9,263 bases of DNA from an uncultured bacterium (GTDB lineage: Bacteria; Cyanobacteriota; Vampirovibrionia; Gastranaerophilales; Gastranaerophilaceae). Positions 1-6,245 of the stretch are shown here, one piece after another. The DNA lies in the NCBI GenBank assembly GCA_900553205.1, contig USCK01000070.1, positions 1-9,263 of the forward strand, written 5' to 3'. The position numbers and the translations under genes are program-made. The notes under the pieces were generated by a model. It saw only the letters and a program-made list of their open reading frames with translations. It was not told where the DNA came from and did no database searches. Numbering within the stretch: position 1 is the stretch's first letter; every line of letters begins with the position of its first letter.

Positions 1-272
1 GCAGCGTCATACATAACAACAAGAGCTTGCCCCATTGCTATTGCGAACTCAACAGAATCAAAACCTCTTAATAACCCGACTGTAGTTGATAAACCTACAA
101 CACAAGCTGAATGTGCGCTTGGCATACCTCCTGTTGTTGTAAATAGTCTAAAATCCACTTTTTTATCCATTAATAAATGAAGTAAAAATTTTATAACTTG
201 CGCAATAATAGGAACTGTCAAACTAATAAATAAAACTTCGTATCCGGTATTTACCCAATTTTCGATACTCAT
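1..272 (-). CDS. Divergent PAP2 family protein (DUF212, YuiD-like), 3' part missing
   Basis: I translated this partial gene by hand: 90 complete codons from ATG at 272-270, then the window ends, so roughly the N-terminal 60% of a usual ~150-residue protein is present. A hydrophobic segment lies at about residues 12-34. It is followed by KKVDFRLFTTTGGMPSAHSA (residues 37-56), the family signature GGMPS(S/A)HSA, which resembles the PSxxH phosphate-binding motif of PAP2 phosphatases. A second conserved block, GFDSVEFAIAMGQALVVMYD, covers residues 70-89. An AGAGGGG Shine-Dalgarno sits about five bases before the ATG and overlaps the end of the upstream prenyl synthase gene, 10 bp away, so the two are almost certainly co-transcribed. 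The biochemical role of the family is not settled. Membrane location and action on a lipid or prenyl phosphate are inferences from PAP2 resemblance and this neighbour. Confidence 0.88.
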   Translation of the reverse strand, partial: MSIENWVNTGYEVLFISLTVPIIAQVIKFLLHLLMDKKVDFRLFTTTGGMPSAHSACVVGLSTTVGLLRGFDSVEFAIAMGQALVVMYDA

Positions 273-282
273 TAAGACCCCT

Positions 283-1143
283 CTACTTTGTGATTTTAGA
301 TTTCATATTATCAACAATATTTCTGAATACTTCAGAATTGTACTTGTCGATTATATCATAAATCTCTACAAAAAGCGAGTTAAGTTTTTTCTCAGCTTCT
401 TCTAAACCATATAAAGAAACATAAGTAAGTTTGTCAGAAGCTTTGTCTTTACCTACTGTTTTGCCCAATTCTTCAAAAGTAGAAATTTCATCTAAAATAT
501 CATCATAAATTTGAAATGCTAAGCCAAATTTGTTCGCAAAATCATTCATCTCATCAAGTGCTTTTTCATCAGCCCCAGCTATAATTGCACCAGCTTTCAA
601 AGCTAATCTGAACAAATCTGCAGTTTTGTGTGTGTGAATATATTCTAATGTTTTTGCATCTTTAACTTTTGCTTTTTCGTTTTCAATATCAGCAACTTGT
701 CCTGCGATGATTCCATAAACTCCAGCAGCTTTCATATATTCATTTAAGACTTTCAAAACTCTTTCTGCTGGAATATTTTTTGAGTTTTCAATAATTACCT
801 GAGGTCCGTATGATAACAAGGCATCGCCTGCAAGAGTTGCAATAGCTTCTCCAAAAACTTTGTGGTTAGAAGGTTTGCCACGTCTAAAATCGTCATTATC
901 CATACAAGGCAAATCGTCATGAATAAGGCTTTGTGCGTGTAGCATCTCAATAGCACACGCAGTTGGCATTGCATCTTCCATATTTCCACCAAATATTCTA
1001 CAAGCCTCAAGACACATCACAGGTCTTAAACGCTTTCCTGGAAGTGTTGTTGTATATTTCATTGATTTGAAAATATCTTCTGGATATTCAATTTTCATGT
1101 ATTTATCTAATGCTGTATTTATTTTTTCAATTAATTTTTCCAT
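283..1143 (-). CDS. ispA: Polyprenyl diphosphate synthase, short chain (FPP or GGPP synthase; IspA/CrtE type)
   Basis: This 286-residue protein has the full set of trans-isoprenyl diphosphate synthase motifs: GKRLRP at 36-41, the first Asp-rich motif DDLPCMDNDD at 76-85 with the two-residue insertion of type II enzymes, RRGKPSNH at 87-94, GQVAD at 148-152, HKT at 172-174 and the second Asp-rich motif DDILD at 214-218. It condenses isopentenyl diphosphate with allylic primers in the cytosol using Mg2+ held by the aspartates, feeding undecaprenyl carrier and other isoprenoids. Length is normal (~290-300). The ATG has an AAAGGA ribosome site about eight bases upstream. The residue five before the first Asp-rich motif is Gln71, not the aromatic residue that stops chain growth at C15 in bacterial FPP synthases, so a C20 product is possible. 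Overall it looks closest to cyanobacterial CrtE. Family assignment is firm; product length is not. Confidence 0.93.
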   Translation of the reverse strand: MEKLIEKINTALDKYMKIEYPEDIFKSMKYTTTLPGKRLRPVMCLEACRIFGGNMEDAMPTACAIEMLHAQSLIHDDLPCMDNDDFRRGKPSNHKVFGEAIATLAGDALLSYGPQVIIENSKNIPAERVLKVLNEYMKAAGVYGIIAGQVADIENEKAKVKDAKTLEYIHTHKTADLFRLALKAGAIIAGADEKALDEMNDFANKFGLAFQIYDDILDEISTFEELGKTVGKDKASDKLTYVSLYGLEEAEKKLNSLFVEIYDIIDKYNSEVFRNIVDNMKSKITK

Positions 1144-1221
1144 TTTTTATGTCCTTTATTTATAATTTTACTTAATATAACTTTGTTAAAAGGGTTGAAA
1201 AGTTTATTAAAATAGTTTAAT

Positions 1222-1227
1222 ATTATA
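1222..1227 (-). promoter_or_regulatory. Possible -10 element upstream of the prenyl synthase gene
   Basis: A perfect TATAAT reads on the minus strand, 78 bases before the prenyl synthase ATG and after the stop of the short Abi-like ORF. No good -35 hexamer is found at 16-18 bases upstream, and there is no TG extension. In an AT-rich intergenic stretch such a hexamer can arise by chance, so this is a weak candidate for an internal promoter of the prenyl synthase/PAP2 pair. Confidence 0.25.
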
Positions 1228-1234
1228 AATGTAT

Positions 1235-1292
1235 AGTCCTAGACGATGTACCATTTTTATGGAGTTGCTAGGGCTTTTGCTTTATTACATCG
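1235..1292. repeat. Two overlapping inverted repeats at the end of the Abi-like ORF
   Basis: AGTCCTAG at 1235-1242 is the near-complement of CTAGGGCT at 1268-1275 (seven of eight pairs plus one G-T). CGATGTA at 1244-1250 is the exact complement of TACATCG at 1286-1292. A small CCAT-tttt-ATGG hairpin (1251-1262) sits inside both. The two larger pairings are interleaved, so they exclude each other. The stop codon of the short ORF (1268-1270) lies within the first repeat. No U-tract follows on either strand, so this is not a standard intrinsic terminator. It may be debris from the event that shortened the gene, or chance. Confidence 0.35.
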
Positions 1293-1606
1293 CTAAATCT
1301 AAAACTTGTTTCAAATATTTTTGCATATTCTTCTGATAATGAATATAGTATCCTTTTTGTCTGCTCATACATGTTTTCAATTCCATTTTTATTATTTATT
1401 ATTATTTCATGATGGAAAATCCTGTTTCTTAAAGAAATTTCTAATGCAGCTAAAAGTGGATAAAAACTTTCAGCTATTTGTATATTATAAATATAACGTC
1501 TTAAAATTAAATCTGAATTATCATTATCATTAAATTTATAAGAAGATAATCTATCAACGCTTATATTTTCTATAATTTTTGATAATTTTTTATCTATAAA
1601 ATTCAT
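1268..1606 (-). CDS. Short Abi-family-like protein, apparently internally deleted (probable decayed gene)
   Basis: This open reading frame of 112 residues begins like Abi-family proteins (AbiD/AbiF-type, Abi_2): an 'ISVDRLSSY' opening, then RYIYNIQIAESFYPLLAALE (37-56), matching the usual 'Y.WN..LSEAFYP.L..LE..LRN' block. Directly after it comes LRNRIFHHE (about 59-67), which in full-length members is a separate C-terminal HEPN-like 'LRNRI.HHEP' motif roughly 100 residues further on. The remaining tail ending in RFSDVIKQKP resembles the normal family C terminus. Length is about half of the usual 220-300. The likeliest reading is an in-frame internal deletion between two LRN-encoding sites, leaving both ends. 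There is no Shine-Dalgarno; the ATG sits six bases after a strong -10 box. Family identification is from remembered motifs. Whether the product is functional is unknown; abortive-infection activity should not be assumed. Confidence 0.6.
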   Translation of the reverse strand: MNFIDKKLSKIIENISVDRLSSYKFNDNDNSDLILRRYIYNIQIAESFYPLLAALEISLRNRIFHHEIIINNKNGIENMYEQTKRILYSLSEEYAKIFETSFRFSDVIKQKP

Positions 1607-1612
1607 GTTTCA

Positions 1613-1621
1613 ATTATAACA
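1613..1621 (-). promoter_or_regulatory. Extended -10 promoter, probably giving a leaderless transcript
   Basis: The minus strand reads TGTTATAAT, a perfect extended -10 (TGn plus TATAAT), in the 33-base gap between the rsgA stop and the ATG of the short Abi-like ORF. The spacing is TATAATtgaaacATG, so transcription starting seven bases after the box would begin on the A of the ATG. No convincing -35 hexamer exists, which extended -10 promoters tolerate, and the ATG has no Shine-Dalgarno. The promoter could also serve the downstream prenyl synthase and PAP2 genes. Confidence 0.5.
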
Positions 1622-1639
1622 TAGATAAAGCCAAACAAG

Positions 1640-2623
1640 TTACGCATCATCTTCTTCTATATTAATTTGTTGTTTCAATGTTCGTCTTGAACCCTGACGT
1701 TTATGTGCGCTTATTTTTACTGCAGTTTTATTATTGTTTTGTTTCTCAAAGGTTTCTTTTTTCTTACCTTCATATTTGATACGTTCTTTATACTCTTTTG
1801 CCTCTTTAACAAATTCAACATAGCTTTCGTATCTAGATTCTGAAACATGTTCTTTCACTGCACAGTCAATTTCATTTATATGTAAGCAGTTTTGGAATTT
1901 GCACCCACCTAAATGTGGTTTCATTTCTCTAAAAAGTTTTCCAACTTCCCAAGGTAAAAGAAAATCAAACTTTAAATTACTGAATCCGGGTGTATCTATA
2001 ATACGTGTGTTTTCAGAGATTGTCATAATCTCACAATGGCGAGTCGTATGAGTACCTCGTCCTGTTTTTTCACTTATATTTTTTGTTCTTAAATGAAAAT
2101 CAGGGTTTAAAGCGTTCAAAAGACTAGATTTCCCAACACCTGATGAGCCACAAAGTACGGAAGTTTTGCCTTCCATTATCTCTTTAAAATCCTCAATTCC
2201 TAATTTTTCTAGTGCAGAGGTAAAAATAATATCGTAACCCATTGGTTCATAGATAGAAAAAACTTTATCTATAATTTCTTCGTTTATACTTAAGTCGTTT
2301 TTATTAAAACAAAGTTTTATATCAATTCCACAATATTCACCAAAAGCGATGTATCTATCTAATTGATGTAAATCCAAATGAGGTTCTTCAATCGCTGAGA
2401 CAATAACTATTTGGTCAATATTTGCAACTGTTGGGCGAGGAATAAAATTTTTGCGTGGCAAAGATTTGATAATATATCCGTTTTCAAACTCGACATAATC
2501 ACCAACACAGATTTTTTTTTGTTGTTTTTTTAAAACATCACGAAGTTTTAGTTCAAACCGGTTTTCGTCTGATACAACATAATAAAAATCTGAATGTATT
2601 TTGATAATTTGTCCGTTTTGCAT
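1640..2623 (-). CDS. rsgA: Small ribosomal subunit biogenesis GTPase RsgA
   Basis: This 327-residue protein is a circularly permuted GTPase that acts late in 30S subunit maturation, checking the decoding centre and releasing on GTP hydrolysis. An OB-fold region covers about residues 1-65. The GTPase motifs then come in permuted order: G4 FNKND at 106-110, P-loop GSSGVGKSS at 159-167, the switch region KTGRGTHTTRH at 186-196 and G3 DTPG at 210-213. A zinc knuckle of Cys241, Cys246, His248 and Cys254 follows, as usual. After about residue 285 there is a Lys/Arg/Asn-rich tail ending in EEDDA, longer than in Bacillus RsgA (~298 residues) and of unknown use. The gene starts 8 bp after the murG stop with only a weak ribosome site, which suggests translational coupling to murG. 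Motifs are complete, so identification is firm. Confidence 0.96.
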   Translation of the reverse strand: MQNGQIIKIHSDFYYVVSDENRFELKLRDVLKKQQKKICVGDYVEFENGYIIKSLPRKNFIPRPTVANIDQIVIVSAIEEPHLDLHQLDRYIAFGEYCGIDIKLCFNKNDLSINEEIIDKVFSIYEPMGYDIIFTSALEKLGIEDFKEIMEGKTSVLCGSSGVGKSSLLNALNPDFHLRTKNISEKTGRGTHTTRHCEIMTISENTRIIDTPGFSNLKFDFLLPWEVGKLFREMKPHLGGCKFQNCLHINEIDCAVKEHVSESRYESYVEFVKEAKEYKERIKYEGKKKETFEKQNNNKTAVKISAHKRQGSRRTLKQQINIEEDDA

Positions 2624-2631
2624 AATCTAAC

Positions 2632-3759
2632 TTATTTAGCCACCTCTACAAATTGTTGCACAATATGTTGCAGCGCATCGAATTGTGCAAGTTTTGATGC
2701 ATTTGTTTTCAAACGAGTTTGAAGCTCCTCGTCTTCTAAAAGATTATTAACTATTGCTAATAATGTATTTGGATTTGTTTCAGAATCTTCTAGATAAACG
2801 CAAGCACCTTTTTCTTCTACAAACTTAGCATTACGTCTTTGGTGGTCAGAAGCTGCATGTGGATATGGTATCAAAACAGGTGCAACATCAGATGCAAAAA
2901 TTTCTGATAAACTCAAAGAACCTGCACGAGAGATTACAATATCTGCTGCTTTTAATACTGTAACCATATCATCAAAATATGGTCTGATAATTAAGTTTTT
3001 ATCTCTATGATTATTTGGATAAATTTTTTCCAAACGCTCCATAACACTTTGATAATTCTTCTTACCAGTTTGGAAAATAATCTGCAAATTATTAACCGTA
3101 GATAATTCTTTTATGATTTCAACAAACGCATCATCTATTGATTTTGCACCTTGTGAGCCACCCATAACAAGAAGTACAGGACGTTTATAATCTAGAGTAA
3201 GTCCAGCTCTTGCAAGTCCCTTATTCAAAGTTTTAAAACGGGGTCTTAAGGGGTTTCCATTTACATGACAATTTTTGTTTTTAATAAAATCTTGTGCTTT
3301 ATCAAAAGCTAATGACACAGCAGATGCGTAAGGTGCAAGTTTTCTTGTAACAAGCCCTGGTTGAGCATCACAATCGTGCATCATAAACGGAGTTTTACCT
3401 TCCAAGATAGACGCTATCATAATAGGCGCTGACACATAACCACCTGTTCCGAATATGGCTTTTGGTTTGTATCTGTGCAAGTAAAACAAGGACTGCATAA
3501 CAGCAATACCAAGTTTGAATGCCCACCATATAAATCTAAACCCTATTTTTCTAGGCATACCTTTTATATAAACAGGTAAAAATTTATATCCTTTTTGTTG
3601 AACAATAGAATATTCAAGATTGTTAGGATTTCCGACATAAAAAATTTCGACATCATCACCAAGTTCAGCAAGAACATCAGCTACAGCCATTGCAGGATAA
3701 ATGTGTCCACCTGTTCCTCCCCCTGTGATAAAAAATCTTCTGCTATTAATATTCGACAT
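2632..3759 (-). CDS. murG: UDP-GlcNAc:undecaprenyl-PP-MurNAc-pentapeptide GlcNAc transferase MurG
   Basis: MurG transfers GlcNAc from UDP-GlcNAc to lipid I at the cytoplasmic face of the membrane, making lipid II. The 375 residues hold the two Rossmann halves of a GT-B (GT28) enzyme. The N-terminal G-loop GGGTGGHIYPA is at 13-23, GTGGYVSAP at 104-112, GNPLRP at 168-173, the second G-loop GGSQGA at 200-205, SRAG with Glu286 at 277-286 (the nucleotide-sugar site) and YPHAASDHQ at 299-307. The motif usually written HE(Q/S)N reads HDCDAQPG here (128-135), a visible departure at an acceptor-side loop. The start overlaps the end of ftsW by 14 bases, and AAGGG lies about nine bases upstream. Length is typical (350-380). 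It receives lipid I from MraY and supplies FtsW, both encoded just upstream. Confidence 0.97.
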   Translation of the reverse strand: MSNINSRRFFITGGGTGGHIYPAMAVADVLAELGDDVEIFYVGNPNNLEYSIVQQKGYKFLPVYIKGMPRKIGFRFIWWAFKLGIAVMQSLFYLHRYKPKAIFGTGGYVSAPIMIASILEGKTPFMMHDCDAQPGLVTRKLAPYASAVSLAFDKAQDFIKNKNCHVNGNPLRPRFKTLNKGLARAGLTLDYKRPVLLVMGGSQGAKSIDDAFVEIIKELSTVNNLQIIFQTGKKNYQSVMERLEKIYPNNHRDKNLIIRPYFDDMVTVLKAADIVISRAGSLSLSEIFASDVAPVLIPYPHAASDHQRRNAKFVEEKGACVYLEDSETNPNTLLAIVNNLLEDEELQTRLKTNASKLAQFDALQHIVQQFVEVAK

Positions 3760-4918
3760 TTTGTTGTACCCTTATTTTTTTTACTCTTTTTTTAGAAATG
3801 TTTAATAATATACCAATCATCCATAAAGAAACCATTACGGAAGAACCACCGTAACTGATGAATGGCATAGGAACACCTGTTGCCGGTACAAAAGAACTTG
3901 CAACAGACATATTTAAGAATGCTTGGAAACAAATAGAGAAGGTCAAACCGACAGCCAATAGTTTGCCGTACATATCAGGACAACGAGAGGCGATTACAAA
4001 CCCTCTTTGTAATAATGTCCAGAATAGTATTATAATCAAAACACAACCGACAAAACCCAATTCTTCACCAACAACAGCAAAAATAAAGTCGGTATGCGCT
4101 TCCGGAAGCCAAGCCAATTTTTGTTTTGAGGCACCAAAACCAACCCCATAAAGTCCACCTGATGCAAACGCTACAAGCGACTGGATAATGTTATACCCTG
4201 CACCCAACGGGTCACTTTCAGGGTGTAACCAAGTTGTAATTCTTGAAGATTGATACCCCTTCAAACCATGTAATAAAAGAACAGGTATAACTGTTGCGCC
4301 CATCATTCCGATTAGTTTTATTGAACCACTTGAACACAGATACAGGATAACAGATGTCATACCCAATAATATAACCATACTCAAGTTAGGCTGGATAAAG
4401 ATTAATCCCACCATTACCAAAATAGGGAAAAATGCAGTCGTCCACTTGTTAGGGTCAGTTATATTTGCATCTTTATGGAAAACTTTTGCGAGGAGTAATA
4501 CAACGGCAGGTTTTGCAAACTCTGACGGTTGCAAACTCAATGGTCCAAGACTAATCCACCTTTGCGCACCGTTTACAATATCCCCGAATAAATGTACTGC
4601 AATAAGTAAAAGTATAACTATTATTGCGTACATATTGGTAATATTCACAAGTTTTCTGTAGTCGTAATTGCTCAAGAATCTCAAACCGAGATATCCCACA
4701 ACAACACCAAGAATTTGTTGGAGTGCAAATTTTGCTGGATTTACACCCATATCAACACATTTAGGAGCACTTGCAGAAAAGATTACCATTACCCCGATAA
4801 CAACAAGAAACAAGACAACAACCATTAGCGCCTTGTCAGGTGGAGTAATAATAATATTTTGTTGAGTTGTACTCCCTTCGGTCTGAACTCGTCTTTTATT
4901 ATTTCTTTGATAATACAT
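3746..4918 (-). CDS. ftsW: Septal peptidoglycan glycosyltransferase FtsW (SEDS family)
   Basis: FtsW is the SEDS-family polymerase that, with a class B penicillin-binding protein, links lipid II into glycan strands at the division septum. From this start it has 390 residues and about ten hydrophobic segments. Signatures are WISLGPLSLQPSEFAK (121-136), QPNLS (176-180, where QPDLG or QPHLS is common), the catalytic-region HTDFIFAVVGEELG (275-288, with Asp277 the expected essential aspartate) and GVPMPFISYGGSS (348-360). Starts at 4996, 4948 and 4918 are all in frame. I chose 4918: it leaves a normal ~30-residue cytoplasmic lead before the first membrane segment and overlaps murD by only 20 bases, whereas 4996 would overlap by 98. 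No start has a well-placed Shine-Dalgarno, so coupling to murD translation is likely. Placement between murD and murG favours FtsW over RodA or SpoVE. Confidence 0.93.
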   Translation of the reverse strand: MYYQRNNKRRVQTEGSTTQQNIIITPPDKALMVVVLFLVVIGVMVIFSASAPKCVDMGVNPAKFALQQILGVVVGYLGLRFLSNYDYRKLVNITNMYAIIVILLLIAVHLFGDIVNGAQRWISLGPLSLQPSEFAKPAVVLLLAKVFHKDANITDPNKWTTAFFPILVMVGLIFIQPNLSMVILLGMTSVILYLCSSGSIKLIGMMGATVIPVLLLHGLKGYQSSRITTWLHPESDPLGAGYNIIQSLVAFASGGLYGVGFGASKQKLAWLPEAHTDFIFAVVGEELGFVGCVLIIILFWTLLQRGFVIASRCPDMYGKLLAVGLTFSICFQAFLNMSVASSFVPATGVPMPFISYGGSSVMVSLWMIGILLNISKKRVKKIRVQQNVEY

Positions 4919-6245
4919 AATTCTTAAATACCGTTCCTCTTTCTTCATATCCCTTGAACATATCAAAACTAGCACATGCCGGAGATAAAAGAACATTGTT
5001 TGGTTTTAATTCTATAGCCTTATCTATGGCACTTTCCATAGAATCTGCCCTTAATATATTATCAAAGCCTGATTTTTTCAATGCTTCTTCAAACCTTTCG
5101 GTTGCTTCACCTATTAAAATAACTGTTTTGATATGTTGTTTTACACTTTCGCAAAACTCATCAAGAGTTGTCAGTTTGTCACGTCCACCTGCAATTAATG
5201 CAACATCTGTGTTGTTAAAAGAATTTATCGCAACAATAGATGCTTCAGGATTAGTCGCCTTTGAATCGTTATAAAAAGTTATTCCATTATATTCTCTTAC
5301 TTTTTCAAGTCTGTGTTCAGGAACAACAAAATTTTTTATTCTTTCTTGAATATGCTCGTTTGATATGCCAATAATTTTTGCCATAATCACACTGCACATT
5401 ATATTTTGATAATTGTGATGCCCAATTAATGGACAGTCAGCAAGTTTAATGATAAATTCTTCTTTGCCATTTCTTTTATAAAAAATTGATTCGTCTTTGA
5501 TATAACAACAATTATCATCAACCTCTTTATCAAAAAGAAATACTGTTCCACCTGCTGTTTTTGAGAATTCTAAAAGTTTTTCATCTGCACCATTTAAAAC
5601 TGCAAAGGCTGACGCAGTAGGATTTCTAAACAGTTTTGCCTTAGCATCAAAATAATTTTCTAATGTTCCATGCCAAGTTATATGGTCAGGTGTAAAGTTT
5701 GTCCAACAAGCAATTTGTGCTCTAAACGCATTTGTATGCTCCATTTGGAACGAACTTAATTCGCATACAAAATAATCAACATCATCATCTAACAATGATG
5801 TCGGAGGAACTCCAATATTACCACATTCAGGTGCTTTGTATTCTGATGAGAGAATATGAGAAGTAAGAGCTGTAACAGTTGTTTTGCCGTTTGTACCGGT
5901 TATCCCGATAAACGGACGACCTGTTTCTTTGTATGCAAGCTCAATTTCTGAAATTATTTGGATATTTTTTTCTTGAACTTTTTTGTATAATTCAGACTCT
6001 TTTGGGACACTAGGGCTGACGATTGCCATATAAGAATCGTTTAAAAATTCGTCAGAATTACCACCAAACTCGATTTTTATACCCAAACCTTCAAGTTCTT
6101 GAATATCTTTTAAATCTTCTTCTTTTTGTTCTCTATTTTCGGTTATAAAAACATCTGCACCATGGCGAGCAAGATATTTTGCAGCAGATTTTCCACTCAT
6201 AGAAAATCCCATTATTAAAACTTTTTTATCGTGCCAATTAATCAT
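4899..6245 (-). CDS. murD: UDP-N-acetylmuramoylalanine--D-glutamate ligase MurD
   Basis: MurD adds D-glutamate to UDP-MurNAc-L-alanine in the cytoplasm, with ATP. At 448 residues it has the usual three Mur-ligase domains. An N-terminal UDP-binding Rossmann fold begins KKVLIMGFSMSGKSAAKYL (7-25). The central ATPase has P-loop GITGTNGKTT (114-123), ELSSFQ (162-167), NFTPDHITWHG (183-193) and the likely carbamylated Lys204 in DAKAKLF. The C-terminal domain has HRLE (311-314), YNDSKATNP (325-333), IAGGRDK (351-357) and the MurD-typical SPACASFDMFKGYEERG (421-437). The ATG overlaps the mraY stop by one base (TAATG) with TAGGAG upstream, so expression is coupled to mraY. All motifs are intact. Confidence 0.98.
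   Translation of the reverse strand: MINWHDKKVLIMGFSMSGKSAAKYLARHGADVFITENREQKEEDLKDIQELEGLGIKIEFGGNSDEFLNDSYMAIVSPSVPKESELYKKVQEKNIQIISEIELAYKETGRPFIGITGTNGKTTVTALTSHILSSEYKAPECGNIGVPPTSLLDDDVDYFVCELSSFQMEHTNAFRAQIACWTNFTPDHITWHGTLENYFDAKAKLFRNPTASAFAVLNGADEKLLEFSKTAGGTVFLFDKEVDDNCCYIKDESIFYKRNGKEEFIIKLADCPLIGHHNYQNIMCSVIMAKIIGISNEHIQERIKNFVVPEHRLEKVREYNGITFYNDSKATNPEASIVAINSFNNTDVALIAGGRDKLTTLDEFCESVKQHIKTVILIGEATERFEEALKKSGFDNILRADSMESAIDKAIELKPNNVLLSPACASFDMFKGYEERGTVFKNYVLSKK

Noticed and set aside
795..1010. Minus-strand 71-codon frame inside the prenyl synthase gene
   Set aside because: It lies wholly within ispA in another frame, and the ispA frame contains every catalytic motif.
1180..1206. 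AACTTT...AAAGTT inverted repeat as a terminator before the prenyl synthase gene
   Set aside because: It has a six-base AT-only stem, a long loop and no T-tract in the direction of transcription, so it is too weak to call.
1306..1533. Plus-strand 75-codon frame opposite the short Abi-like ORF
   Set aside because: Its hydrophobic, Phe/Leu/Tyr-rich product is what antisense AT-rich coding sequence gives. The minus-strand frame carries the family motifs.
1268..1606. Functional abortive-infection or toxin system
   Set aside because: The ORF is about half the family length with the middle missing, and there is no partner gene. The surroundings are housekeeping genes with no other defence genes.
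3858..4865. Plus-strand open frames of 65-97 codons opposite ftsW
   Set aside because: They are antisense shadows of a well-conserved gene, show no recognisable motifs and have no promoter or ribosome site.
4919..4996. Longer FtsW start adding 26 residues (MFFYLRHVLVLICSRD...)
   Set aside because: It would overlap murD by 98 bases, has no ribosome site, and the extra residues look like out-of-frame murD sequence. An ATG at 4948 has AAGGG only two bases upstream, too close to work well.
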